DNA from: WJKK01 sp964638225
Lineage (GTDB): Bacteria > Patescibacteriota > WWE3 > UBA101185 > UBA10185
Length of the DNA stretch: 64,000 nt
NCBI GenBank assembly: GCA_964638225.1
Contig: CAZWYL010000001.1
Coordinates: forward strand, 1-64,000
Direction of reading: 5' to 3'
Positions 26,529 through 34,591 of this stretch are shown here, in pieces; the stretch's first letter is position 1; each line of letters begins with the position of its first letter. The position numbers were made by a program, and so were the translations under genes. The notes beneath the pieces were generated by a model. It did no database searches and was not told where the DNA came from. It was given only the letters and a program-made list of their open reading frames with translations.

Positions 26529-28063
26529 CTAACTTTAGGAGTATGATATAAATCTTTCATTTTTTTACCCAACAACATCCTAGTCTGAGCCTCGATATGA
26601 GGTAGAAAAGAAAATGAGAGCATATTAACAATTACCAAAGGGGATTCTAACGTGGAAAGCATCTTTCTCCAAAAAGGCCAGTCTTCAGGCATAGGCTTAA
26701 CCATTTTAAAACGAATAATCGATATGGGTAAAAAGAAAATCAAAGTAACGGTTAGAATCATGCTCATGATATTGGGTAAACTATAAGCAAAAGTTGCTTG
26801 CTTTACTTGGGGGTTTGCAAAGGTCAATAAACCAAAACCAAATGTAATAAGAAATACACTATCTATAAGCAAAACTCTTTTTTCCAGGTGTCGAAATAGC
26901 CACGCAGCCTTCAAATGTAGAGGAACTTTTCCATTCTTCATAAATTCTTTTACAGACAGAGGGAAATCAATAACGCCCCATCCCCAACGAACCAACTGTT
27001 TATATAAACTTCTACAAGAATCCACAAAATCATGGCCTTTAACAGCATCCGCAGAGTAAGGGATATAGTGGGGAACGCCGCGAAAATCACCATCCCGCTG
27101 GAAAAAGGCACGCCAATAAAAAATTTGGTCATCCACGCCTAAACTTACATCCCAGTAATTTGCATCTAATAAAGTCTGCAAAGATGCGGAGTAAGCTGCA
27201 AAAGTATCCTTTAGCTTCCCTCTAATAGACCATTCAGCAAGCCCTCCTAAGGCTACCGAAGTAGCTTCTATACGCATAAAAACAGGTACATCCCAATAAT
27301 TGTTATCAAAAAGGGCAACTGCAGACTGATAAAATTTATGATCTCTTTTATCTGATGTTAGGTACAAATGTGTAAGTCTTGATAAAAACTTCTTGTCTAA
27401 AACATGATCTGCATCAAAAGTACTAAATATGTAATTACGTAAGTTCTCTCCTTTTTCAGTAAGATATTCAACAGCATGACTGGCACCCCAAGTTCTGTTA
27501 GCGGCACCAGCGCCAATAGCTTCACCAGATATACCCGCCGGATGCACATATATCAATACATCTGCAAATTTTTCTTCACGCCCGGAAAAAATCTTCCTTA
27601 AAGTATTTATTGTCTCCTCAGAATACTTCTCCTCTATAGTATAGACAAGAACTATCTGTCTTTGAGGAAAAGTCTGATCGTAATAACTCTCAAAAGCAGG
27701 TTTTAAAACCTCGTAGGGCTCGTTGACCGCCGGAATTAAAACGAAGTGTTTTACATCATTTAAATTATCGGGGATAGTTGACTGTTCGGGTAGGTTGGTA
27801 AAATCCAAATTTCTGCACTTTTCCAACCAATTCTCTGCCATTTCTTTTTTGTGTGCCCTATAACCTTTGATCATCCCATAAGAGTGGCGAGTAGCCATAT
27901 AGGACCAATATACTGTCAAAGCAATCAAGATATAAACAATAAGCTGGGGAAATAAAACACCCAGCCATACGGGAGAAAGTAGAACACTCCAGGTTAGAAA
28001 ACCGGGGACCATCTCTAAAACTCGATGTATTTTTTTATCGTATTTCTCTACAAATTTTTTCAT
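26525..28063 (-). CDS. Membrane glycosyltransferase family 2
   Basis: Processive-type GT2, 512 residues. Two helices at about 20-57, a cytosolic GT-A domain from about 105 (FVLIPAVNEPYEVLKPA) with DxD as Asp217-Ala-Asp219, the second acidic motif GVDDQIFYWRAF, a QxxRW-like KQLVRWGWG near residue 345, then four C-terminal helices. This is the layout of synthases that polymerise and export sugars or transfer them to lipid. Overlaps the GT4 gene by 4 nt; 18 nt after tatD. Confidence 0.85.
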   Translation of the reverse strand: MKKFVEKYDKKIHRVLEMVPGFLTWSVLLSPVWLGVLFPQLIVYILIALTVYWSYMATRHSYGMIKGYRAHKKEMAENWLEKCRNLDFTNLPEQSTIPDNLNDVKHFVLIPAVNEPYEVLKPAFESYYDQTFPQRQIVLVYTIEEKYSEETINTLRKIFSGREEKFADVLIYVHPAGISGEAIGAGAANRTWGASHAVEYLTEKGENLRNYIFSTFDADHVLDKKFLSRLTHLYLTSDKRDHKFYQSAVALFDNNYWDVPVFMRIEATSVALGGLAEWSIRGKLKDTFAAYSASLQTLLDANYWDVSLGVDDQIFYWRAFFQRDGDFRGVPHYIPYSADAVKGHDFVDSCRSLYKQLVRWGWGVIDFPLSVKEFMKNGKVPLHLKAAWLFRHLEKRVLLIDSVFLITFGFGLLTFANPQVKQATFAYSLPNIMSMILTVTLIFFLPISIIRFKMVKPMPEDWPFWRKMLSTLESPLVIVNMLSFSFLPHIEAQTRMLLGKKMKDLYHTPKVR

Positions 28064-28081
28064 ATAAAATCTTGGGCAGGC

Positions 28082-28858
28082 TTAAAATTCAAACAATTTC
28101 TCAGCAGTGGAAAGGGAAAGATCAGCAACTTCCTCTAAAGTAATTCCTTTTGTGTCAGCAACCTTCTGCGCAACGATTTTAACACATTTAGGTTCATTTC
28201 GCTCTCCAGAACAACCTTCTGGGAGTAAATAGGGAGAGTCCGTTTCTATTAAAAATCTGTCTTTCGGCACTTTCTTGACGGTTTCTAGTAGCCCTTTTCT
28301 GGATTTATAGGTTATGAATCCCGAAAAAGATATGCAAAAACCCAAATCCAGAACCTTCTCAGCAAAATCCCATTCCGACGAAAAACAATGAATAATACCT
28401 TTAGGAGGTCTGATCTCTGTTAAAACTTTCAAAACCTCATTATCACCATTTCGATTATGAATAATCAAAGGAAGCTTAAATTTCTTTGCTAGACGGGCTT
28501 GAAATCTGAATAAGTCGTACTGCTGTTCAACCGAGCGACCCCTCCGCCAATCAGTAATATCAATACCTGCTTCACCTATACCTACTAATAAATTAAAATT
28601 ATCTTCAACAAAAGACTCCATATAATTCTTTATTTCAGAAAAATCCTTATCTAAGTCCTTATGAGGATAAATAGCGGCTGTTGGGAAAATCTCTTCATAT
28701 AATCTCGCTGTCTGTAAAACTTTTTCATTTTCCTTTATAGAGGTCCCAATATTTACAAATTTTACAACTCCTTCCGATTTTGCTCTTTCCAAAATTCCTT
28801 CCAATTTCTCTTGTTTCCGTGAAGAAGGTAGATGACAATGTGAATCAATAAATTTCAT
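28082..28858 (-). CDS. tatD: TatD-family metal-dependent deoxyribonuclease
   Basis: TIM-barrel metallo-hydrolase, 258 residues. Metal ligands: DSHCHL at residues 5-10, GEAGIDITDW (usual GEIGLDYY), IIHNR, IIHCFS and ETDSPYLLPEG. The first conserved GIHPH reads AIYPH. Proposed roles in the family are 3'-5' DNA trimming and quality control. An AAGGAG sits 10 nt before ATG 28858. Confidence 0.92.
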   Translation of the reverse strand: MKFIDSHCHLPSSRKQEKLEGILERAKSEGVVKFVNIGTSIKENEKVLQTARLYEEIFPTAAIYPHKDLDKDFSEIKNYMESFVEDNFNLLVGIGEAGIDITDWRRGRSVEQQYDLFRFQARLAKKFKLPLIIHNRNGDNEVLKVLTEIRPPKGIIHCFSSEWDFAEKVLDLGFCISFSGFITYKSRKGLLETVKKVPKDRFLIETDSPYLLPEGCSGERNEPKCVKIVAQKVADTKGITLEEVADLSLSTAEKLFEF

Positions 28859-28864
28859 AAATAG

Positions 28865-29080
28865 CTAACTCCTTTAAACATTTTTAAAAAACAGCCTTAT
28901 TTAATCCTACCATTGTTGGGCGACCATGGAGACGACTATATTTTTCCAGATGTGTATCTAGATGACTTTAAAAATTCCTTGCGTGCAGGCAAGTTAAAAA
29001 TAAATTTTGGATTTGCAAAAAAGTTTCCGCATAAACTTCTTCAGACCTTAAATCCTTTTTCTCTTCGAAAGGTTAGTTAA
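28865..29080 (+). pseudogene. Coding-like remnant, or very small gene, of unknown family
   Basis: The 310-bp gap between tatD and the SurA-like gene holds one plus-strand frame open for 71 codons from a stop at 28862 to TAA 29078-29080. Its translation has the look of a real protein end (LLGDHGDDYIFPDVYLDDF near the middle; KKFPHKLLQTLNPF near the end). It has no ATG; only TTG at 28913 and 28916 could start it. It runs opposite to both neighbours. I read it as the 3' remnant of a lost gene; a short TTG-started gene is the alternative. Confidence 0.4.
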
Positions 29081-29168
29081 TGAATTTCTCTTTTTTACCA
29101 TACCTGACTTCTATTTTCTGGACAATAGACTTGGGCAGAAAGATAATTTTTCCTATGGAATTTTTAGC

Positions 29169-29956
29169 TTATTCAATATACTCTTTTATATCTGCCTCAG
29201 CTCTTATTTCTTGAAGCCACTCCTGAAAAAGGGAGCTTATTNNNNNNNNNNNNNNNNNNNNNNNNNNNNNNNNNNNNNNNNNNNNNNNNNNNNNNNNNNN
29301 NNNNNNNNNNNNNNNNNNNNNNNNNNNNNNNNNNNNNNNNNTATATCTGCCTCAGCTCTTATTTCTTGAAGCCACTCCTGAAAAAGGGAGCTTATTTCCT
29401 GATTAATAAGAATATCAACTGCCTCAGCTCTTTTCTCCTCTTCACTTTCTCCGGGCATTTCATCCCCATAAGTTTCTATAAACTCATCTATTTCTTCTTC
29501 CGTAATATCTACCTCGTCTGCAAAGTATTGTTCTATACCTGCTTGAATTTTAATACTGTCTCTAAATTCTTCCTCTGAAACATTCTGCGTCTCTAAATAT
29601 TCCTCCAGCTCCATTCCTTGTTGAGCCTGTATCTGCGAGGAAATATCGTCTATTTTTGCTTCAATTTGAGAAGGTGCTACAGTTATTCCTTCCTTAGCTA
29701 ATTCCTGAGAAATCAGCTTCTTAGTAACTAATTCGTTCAATGCAGTATCTGCAAAATTAGAATATAGAACCTCGTTTAATTCAAAACGAGTTATATATTC
29801 ATCATTAACCTTAGCTACTATGAAATAATGTTTATTATTATAAGCAAGAACAGAAAGTCCGCCTAAAATTATTAAAACTACGGCTGCAATTCCTAAAATT
29901 TTTATTAATTTCCTGGAAGGTGCCTGGGTTTCCTTTTTATCTTTTTGTTTATTCAT
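29169..29956 (-). CDS. SurA/PrsA-like chaperone domain protein, interrupted by an assembly gap
   Basis: Membrane-anchored SurA N-terminal-type chaperone without a rotamase domain. Collapsing the 100 N and one 55-bp copy gives 633 nt, 210 residues in one frame, ending EADIKEYIE and TAA at 29169-29171. One transmembrane helix at about 17-37, then KVNDEYITRFELNE, the start typical of SurA_N domains, and long helices. No parvulin domain follows. Start ATG 29956 (MNKQKDKK): TATAAT ends exactly 6 nt upstream and there is no Shine-Dalgarno; a TTG 21 nt upstream is less likely. Confidence 0.8.
29187..29396. other. Assembly gap: 100 N between two copies of the same 55 bp
   Basis: Bases 29187-29241 and 29342-29396 are identical (55 bp) around 100 N (29242-29341). 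It has the same geometry as the gap at 6552-6761, so it is the same scaffolding artefact. Collapsing it restores the reading frame of the SurA-like gene. Confidence 0.93.
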
Positions 29957-29962
29957 GGAAAG

Positions 29963-29968
29963 ATTATA
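29963..29968 (-). promoter_or_regulatory. -10 box TATAAT, 6 nt before surA-like ATG
   Basis: TATAAT, then CTTTCC, then ATG 29956. The predicted transcription start falls on the start codon, so the mRNA would be leaderless. The -35 region lies within the upstream gene and is weak. Confidence 0.65.
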
Positions 29969-29973
29969 ACAGA

Positions 29974-30339
29974 TCAAGCATTCACCAACCGTACGGTGAA
30001 TTTTAATTTCTTTAATTTACCTTCAGAATCCTCGATCTCGGTTATCCCTTCCTCTTTGTATAACTCTACTAATTCCTGGGATAAGACTTCTCTCAAATCC
30101 CTGATCTCTGCTCTAAGCTCTTTCATCTGATCATCAATCACTTTATACTCCGGTGTCTCTAAAATCCCTTTTTTCTTGGCTCTCGCCTCAGACCTCACCG
30201 ACTTATTTTTCTTCTTCAGCTCTTGATATTCTTCATCTTCCTCAAGTATCACCTTACGATGCTCCTTAAGCCCTCCTAGCTCGGATTTGAGCTCATTTAT
30301 AATTTTGAACCTTTTTCTTACCATATCCTTTTTCGACAT
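29974..30339 (-). CDS. Small coiled-coil protein of unknown function
   Basis: 121 residues, very rich in Lys and Glu, predicted long helices or coiled coil (residues about 8-105), no membrane segment or signal. I do not recognise the family. A good AAAGGAG precedes ATG 30339 (MSKKDMVRKRF). It ends 18 nt before the SurA-like start, so a shared mRNA is possible although surA has its own -10. Confidence 0.7.
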   Translation of the reverse strand: MSKKDMVRKRFKIINELKSELGGLKEHRKVILEEDEEYQELKKKNKSVRSEARAKKKGILETPEYKVIDDQMKELRAEIRDLREVLSQELVELYKEEGITEIEDSEGKLKKLKFTVRLVNA

Positions 30340-30452
30340 AAAACTCCTTTACTTTTTAAATTTATTACAACCTATGAATTCTATAAACTGAGAGAAATTT
30401 TCGCAAATTATTTGAAAGGGTCACTGTCAACACCTCAGCAAAAGTATAGATA

Positions 30453-31277
30453 CTACATTCTAGAAACAAAATCATACTCATCTTTGAAGTCAGATCCAAA
30501 AATTTCAGACAAAGACTTGCTCTCTTTTCTGCCATATATCCCATTTTTCAAACGAACCAAATTACTAACGAATCCATGAACCTCCAAAACCCTGCAGACA
30601 TCTTGAGATAAAGATCTTACATACATACCCTTGGAAATCTTGACTCCAATTCTTGCCACTTTAATTAAATCTCTTCTTGATTGACCGAACAGAAATTCTT
30701 GCCACCCGGAAATGACTAGTTCCTGCCGCAAATCCCCAGTAACCGATTTAATTTTTCTAACCTGTGAGTGCACTAAATCCCTTAACAACACTTCCTTAAT
30801 TCCATCTAAATAAATATCATATATTTTCCCTTTCCTCCTTGGAATTTTTATGCCATCCAATCGCTTTCTCCTTGCATACCAATGCATAGGTTTCCCTTTA
30901 ACTTTTATTGCGCTGAAAGGCGGAACTTCCTGAGAATAATCTCCCTTAAAATCAGAAAGAACTTCACTTAACGAAAGCTTGAACTGCTTCAAAGAGAGTT
31001 CGGAAGGTAAAAATACAACATCTTTAATTAAACCAAGTCCATCATAAGTATCTGTAGAAATACCAAAAGCTATATCAAAGGAATACTCTTTCAACCATTT
31101 TGCATATTCCTTCTTCTTTAACCTCTCATCTCCTAACAAAATTATTATAACTCCTTTAGCCATTGGATCTAGGGTGCCGGTATGAGAAGTCTTAACTTTA
31201 TATCTATCCGAAACTTTTTTGGCAATTATATGAGTTGAATAACCCACAGGCTGCCAAATAGGTAAAATTCTCTTCAT
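30453..31277 (-). CDS. truB: tRNA pseudouridine-55 synthase TruB
   Basis: Makes pseudouridine 55 in the T-loop of tRNAs; 274 residues from ATG 31277. The catalytic Asp37 is in SHTGTLDPMAKGV, followed by QEVPPFSAIKVKGKPMHWYA and KGMYVRSLSQDV. The usual KPxGxTS at the start reads WQPVGYST. An open extension to 31376 has no start better than this ATG, which lies exactly 6 nt after a TATAAT. Divergent from the A1408-methyltransferase-like gene. Confidence 0.92.
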   Translation of the reverse strand: MKRILPIWQPVGYSTHIIAKKVSDRYKVKTSHTGTLDPMAKGVIIILLGDERLKKKEYAKWLKEYSFDIAFGISTDTYDGLGLIKDVVFLPSELSLKQFKLSLSEVLSDFKGDYSQEVPPFSAIKVKGKPMHWYARRKRLDGIKIPRRKGKIYDIYLDGIKEVLLRDLVHSQVRKIKSVTGDLRQELVISGWQEFLFGQSRRDLIKVARIGVKISKGMYVRSLSQDVCRVLEVHGFVSNLVRLKNGIYGRKESKSLSEIFGSDFKDEYDFVSRM

Positions 31278-31283
31278 GTGTAA

Positions 31284-31289
31284 ATTATA
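31284..31289 (-). promoter_or_regulatory. -10 box TATAAT, 6 nt before truB ATG
   Basis: TATAAT, then TTACAC, then ATG 31277; no Shine-Dalgarno. Geometry of a leaderless mRNA. It decides the truB start against longer frames. Confidence 0.65.
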
Positions 31290-31331
31290 GATCAAGTCTA
31301 ATCCCTCGCAGGCTCCCCGAGCGCCTGCACT

Positions 31332-31360
31332 TTGACAAAGGTGAAAAGCCTCTGTACGAT
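31332..31360 (+). promoter_or_regulatory. Promoter of the A1408-methyltransferase-like gene
   Basis: Perfect -35 TTGACA (31332-31337), 17-nt spacer, -10 TACGAT (31355-31360). The predicted start is near 31367, so the leader is about 12 nt with no Shine-Dalgarno before ATG 31379. A GC-rich 6-bp inverted repeat (GCAGGC/GCCTGC, 31308-31328) lies just upstream. Confidence 0.7.
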
Positions 31361-31378
31361 CGTGACTAGCAATCAATT

Positions 31379-32020
31379 ATGAAAATAGTAGTCGGAAATA
31401 AGCTAAAAGAAATATCCGAAAAGGAATTTCAACAAATAAAAGATAAATTTGAAGAAGCGGAAATTGATTTAGGTACGGGAAACGGAAGATATGTATATAA
31501 GAACGCTCTAAGAAGTCCCGAAACGCTCTACATTGGAATTGATCCGGTTGAAAAACTGCTGAGAAGATATTCTAAGAAAGCAGTCAGAAAAGGATTGAAA
31601 AACGCATTATTTGTTCTGACCAGTGCTGAGATGCTTTCAGAGGAACTTAAAAACTCTGCTGACACTCTGAACATAATTTTACCTTGGGGAAGTCTGTTGG
31701 GATACGTGGCAAATTTTGAACAAAAAGTTATTCTGAATATAAAAGAATTAATTAAAACAAGGGGAGAATTAAAAATAATCTTTGGTTACGATAGAAAAGC
31801 CGAGCCCTCAGAAACAGATAGGTTAAATCTGGAAAAATTAAATAAGAAATATATTCATGAAGAACTCATCCCTAAGTATGAAAATATTGGTTTTGAACTT
31901 CTGGAAAGCAAAAAGTTAGAAAAAGAAGATTTGGGTAGCTTTGAAACCAGTTGGAGTAAAAAACTTCAGTTCGGCAAACCAAGAAAGATATTTTCCCTTG
32001 AATTCAAGAAGATAAACTAA
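31379..32020 (+). CDS. NpmA/KamB-like 16S rRNA (adenine-1408 N1) methyltransferase
   Basis: Rossmann-fold SAM methyltransferase, 213 residues, strikingly like NpmA along its length. SAM site: Asp30 in EIDLGTGNGR and Asp55 in YIGIDPVEK, the same numbers as in NpmA. The two tryptophans that sandwich flipped A1408 are kept: Trp103 in ILPWGSLL (NpmA Trp107) and Trp192 in ETSWSKKLQFG (NpmA Trp197); Thr190 matches Thr191 of KamB. Known enzymes of this family methylate the decoding-site A1408 of 30S subunits and block aminoglycosides. Single gene, divergent from truB. The alternative TrmB fits less well. Function here is inferred. Confidence 0.82.
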   Translation: MKIVVGNKLKEISEKEFQQIKDKFEEAEIDLGTGNGRYVYKNALRSPETLYIGIDPVEKLLRRYSKKAVRKGLKNALFVLTSAEMLSEELKNSADTLNIILPWGSLLGYVANFEQKVILNIKELIKTRGELKIIFGYDRKAEPSETDRLNLEKLNKKYIHEELIPKYENIGFELLESKKLEKEDLGSFETSWSKKLQFGKPRKIFSLEFKKIN

Positions 32021-32074
32021 TTATTCAAGACTCTATACACATCAACAACTAAAATTTCTTCTAACTTTACATTT

Positions 32075-32092
32075 CTTGTGACAATTCACAAG
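32075..32092 (+). repeat. 7-bp inverted repeat just upstream of a promoter
   Basis: CTTGTGA, CAAT, TCACAAG: a perfect inverted repeat ending 5 nt before the TTGACA at 32098. No T-tract follows, so it looks more like an operator than a terminator, but a weak terminator for the methyltransferase gene cannot be excluded. Confidence 0.4.
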
Positions 32093-32097
32093 TAAAA

Positions 32098-32127
32098 TTG
32101 ACAAAATGTTTATGCAGTGGATACACT
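32098..32127 (+). promoter_or_regulatory. Promoter with start codon at +1 (32134 gene)
   Basis: Perfect -35 TTGACA (32098-32103), 18-nt spacer, -10 TACACT (32122-32127), then TAGTTT and ATG 32134. The -10 ends exactly 6 nt before the ATG; no Shine-Dalgarno. Best-supported example of the leaderless pattern because both boxes are present. Confidence 0.7.
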
Positions 32128-32133
32128 TAGTTT

Positions 32134-33477
32134 ATGGAAAAAAACAAATTAATCTCACTCAAAAAGGCAATAAAAAGCGCTTTTAAAAATTTATTTGAGA
32201 ATACTTCTCTAGGTTTTACATACAAAGCAGTATTAAGCTTCTCTTTAATATCCGGAGCTCTTGGACTTATTCTTGTTGTACTAAACATGATAATTTTCTA
32301 TAGCACTTATGGGGAATTCTACAACAACAATCCCTCTAAAAACAAAGATATTATCATAGAGAATCAAGTTCCATCGAACCCATCTACACCTCCAGTTTTC
32401 GAAGACTTCCCTCCACCACAAGATCCCTTAACACCGCCAGTGCAAATTAATACTACTGCTATGACTATATTCAGTTTAGTTGGGGGTTTAATGTCAGTGG
32501 CAATAGGCATTATATTCACAACCTTCTCAAGTCTTATTCCCTTAAAAGTTCATTCAAAAAAACTACCTGCAATTAAAGATTTGCTTTTAGAAAGTATAAG
32601 AAAAGCACCTAAATTTATACTCTTATCTTTGATAGTGTCAGTAACGGCTTCAATTGGTTACATTTTACTAATAATTCCGGGAATAATTATTTCTATCTGG
32701 TTTTTATTTTCCCCATACATCTTACTTAAAGAAGATACTGGAATAATAGGGGCTATGAAAAGAAGTAAAGAGTTAACAAAAGGTTACAGGTGGGGCCTTT
32801 TCTTTAGAGGTTTGCTCTTTATACTATTAGCTTTAATATTAGCTATCCCTCTGTTAATAGTTACGTATATTAGTCTAGGAATGATGTTACCAATTTTAAT
32901 GGTCTTTACACCCTTGGTTCTTCTAAAATTCTATGAAGATCTAAAATCTAAAAAGTACGGAAATGAGATACAAGAGAAATCAACTTCACCATCTCCGGAA
33001 AGTGAGAATGAAAAGGGAAAATTAGAACCAGAAAAAGAAGAAAGCCCGAGCCAAACTAACCCAAGGGGGTCGGGAGGCATAAAGAAAAGCCTTATGGGTA
33101 ATTTGCAAAGCACTCTAAAAGGAAAAACCACGGGAAAAAATGCAGGGAAAGCGGAAGAGCGTAAACCTAGAGTTGAAGAACCAATAATTAACACGAATCC
33201 TTTCGAGGGGGAAGGTGATGTAGAGAAAGGTGAAAAAGTACTGAATCTTGCTCAAAAACAAGATGAAGAAAGAGCAGAAGACTCTCAGGAAAATTATGAA
33301 GAACGCCCTGCAGAAAAAAGTGTAGAGGAAGAAACTAACGAACAGGAACCTAAAAAAGGGCCAAAAATCAATATCCCTGATCAATTCCCTGAAGACATGG
33401 AAACTAGCCCTAGAACGGGAGAACAAACTCAACAACAAGAGGAACCTAATCAAGAAACTGAACCAAATAACGAATAA
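32134..33477 (+). CDS. Polytopic membrane protein with long acidic disordered tail
   Basis: 447 residues. About five to six helices in residues 25-270, with a Pro-rich outside loop (residues about 70-105). The segment IIPGIIISIWFLFSPYILLK followed by AMKRSKELTKGYRWGLFF resembles the DUF975/YciC-type and GPDPase membrane domains. From about residue 285 the chain is Glu/Lys/Pro/Gln-rich and probably disordered. No enzyme motif. tRNA-Pro follows 43 bp later on the same strand. Function unknown. Confidence 0.6.
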   Translation: MEKNKLISLKKAIKSAFKNLFENTSLGFTYKAVLSFSLISGALGLILVVLNMIIFYSTYGEFYNNNPSKNKDIIIENQVPSNPSTPPVFEDFPPPQDPLTPPVQINTTAMTIFSLVGGLMSVAIGIIFTTFSSLIPLKVHSKKLPAIKDLLLESIRKAPKFILLSLIVSVTASIGYILLIIPGIIISIWFLFSPYILLKEDTGIIGAMKRSKELTKGYRWGLFFRGLLFILLALILAIPLLIVTYISLGMMLPILMVFTPLVLLKFYEDLKSKKYGNEIQEKSTSPSPESENEKGKLEPEKEESPSQTNPRGSGGIKKSLMGNLQSTLKGKTTGKNAGKAEERKPRVEEPIINTNPFEGEGDVEKGEKVLNLAQKQDEERAEDSQENYEERPAEKSVEEETNEQEPKKGPKINIPDQFPEDMETSPRTGEQTQQQEEPNQETEPNNE

Positions 33478-33501
33478 AATAAGTTTTTCAGATTTCTATA
33501 G

Positions 33502-33507
33502 TATAAT
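33502..33507 (+). promoter_or_regulatory. -10 box of tRNA-Pro
   Basis: TATAAT ending 12 nt before the mature 5' end of the tRNA; a transcription start near 33514 would leave a short 5' leader for RNase P to cut. The -35 is weak. Confidence 0.6.
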
Positions 33508-33519
33508 TTCAACGTGTTA

Positions 33520-33596
33520 CGGGGTGTAGCTCAGTTGGCTAGAGTGCACGCATGGGGTGCGTGAGGTCGCTGGTTCAAGTCCAGTCACCCCGACCA
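33520..33596 (+). tRNA. tRNA-Pro(GGG)
   Basis: 77 nt including an encoded CCA. Acceptor stem CGGGGTG pairs fully with CACCCCG, C1-G72 as usual in bacterial tRNA-Pro. D arm GCTC/GAGT, anticodon stem CACGC/GCGTG with loop ATGGGGT (anticodon GGG, G37), T arm GCTGG/CCAGT with loop TTCAAGT. All four stems close. The only tRNA in the window. Confidence 0.97.
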
Positions 33597-33645
33597 TTGG
33601 AAAAACAAATCCCCAAAAAACCTCTTAATCCTCTGCGCTTCTTGA

Positions 33646-33651
33646 TACAAT
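33646..33651 (+). promoter_or_regulatory. -10 box TACAAT, 6 nt before CDF transporter GTG
   Basis: TACAAT, then AAAAGA, then GTG 33658. Leaderless geometry with a GTG start; no Shine-Dalgarno. Confidence 0.55.
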
Positions 33652-33657
33652 AAAAGA

Positions 33658-34584
33658 GTGCAGCCGCCTCAAAAAAAACAAATCACCATTGATAGAGTAG
33701 TCATAACCTCATTCATTGTAGATCTCTCAGATGTCATAATCAGCCTTGCAGGCACATTTCTCACCGGTAGCGTTACTATGCTTTCTCAAACACTAGAAGG
33801 TTTTTCTGACCTATTTTCTTCCGGATTTTTGTATTTGGGAAACAAACATTCAAAACGTCTTCCTGACAAAAGGCATCCCTATGGATACGGTCGTGAAACT
33901 TACTTCTGGGCATTGATGTCCGGTTTAGTAACTTTCAGCATTGCAGCAACACTGTCCATTTATTTAGGATATCAAAGATTTATAGAACCCGAAGTAATAG
34001 ATAGTCTACCTGTGGCACTATTTGCATTGGTTTTCTCATTTTTTTCTAATGGTTACTCAACTTTTTTAAGCTACAAACGCTTGATGAGAGGTAAAAAAAC
34101 CGGTCAATTATACAAAACCTTTATAAATTCACCTCTTATTGAAGTGAAAACTTCATTTATTTTGGACTTGATAGGCACTATAGCCTCAACCTTTAGTTTG
34201 ACCGCCCTTTTGATATACAAATTTTCCGGAGATTTGAGATTTGATGGTATTGGAGCCATGGTAACGGGCATCACTCTAGCTTTGCTATCCATTTTTATTT
34301 TAGTTGGTGCTAAAGATTTACTTATTGGTAGGTCAGCGCCTACTGAAACTTTAGAAAAAATTGAAAAAGCAGTTTTATCATTTGAAAAAGTTAAAACTAT
34401 TATAGATCTAAGATCCTCGATCCTGGGTTCGAACAAGTTACTTATCACTCTTGAGATTAATGTTCAAGACGATTTAACAACTAATGAATTAGAAATACTT
34501 ATAGATGGAATTGAAGAAAAAATCAAAAAGAATATACATTGGACGGCTTTAATTCAGGTTGAGTTGGAGGCCTACAAAGTTTAA
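33658..34584 (+). CDS. Cation diffusion facilitator (CDF) family transporter
   Basis: Divalent metal/proton antiporter of the CDF family, 308 residues from GTG 33658. Six helices, the loop signature HPYGYGRETYFWA after TM2, and a C-terminal cytosolic ferredoxin-like domain from about residue 220. The usual TM2 and TM5 metal-site residues are altered: TM2 has TLEGFSDL and TM5 has EVKTSFILDL, with the Asp present but no His, so the metal cannot be guessed as zinc. Confidence 0.85.
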   Translation: MQPPQKKQITIDRVVITSFIVDLSDVIISLAGTFLTGSVTMLSQTLEGFSDLFSSGFLYLGNKHSKRLPDKRHPYGYGRETYFWALMSGLVTFSIAATLSIYLGYQRFIEPEVIDSLPVALFALVFSFFSNGYSTFLSYKRLMRGKKTGQLYKTFINSPLIEVKTSFILDLIGTIASTFSLTALLIYKFSGDLRFDGIGAMVTGITLALLSIFILVGAKDLLIGRSAPTETLEKIEKAVLSFEKVKTIIDLRSSILGSNKLLITLEINVQDDLTTNELEILIDGIEEKIKKNIHWTALIQVELEAYKV

Positions 34585-34591
34585 TAAGAAA

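Noticed and set aside
29080..29170. ATG frame overlapping the stop of the orphan frame
   Set aside because: It runs antisense into the end of the SurA-like gene and its translation lacks protein-like character beyond a few residues.
31379..32020. First reading as tRNA (guanine-7) methyltransferase TrmB
   Set aside because: The spacing of the SAM motifs and the two tryptophans match NpmA/KamB, and the C-terminal SW-KKLQFG block has no TrmB equivalent.
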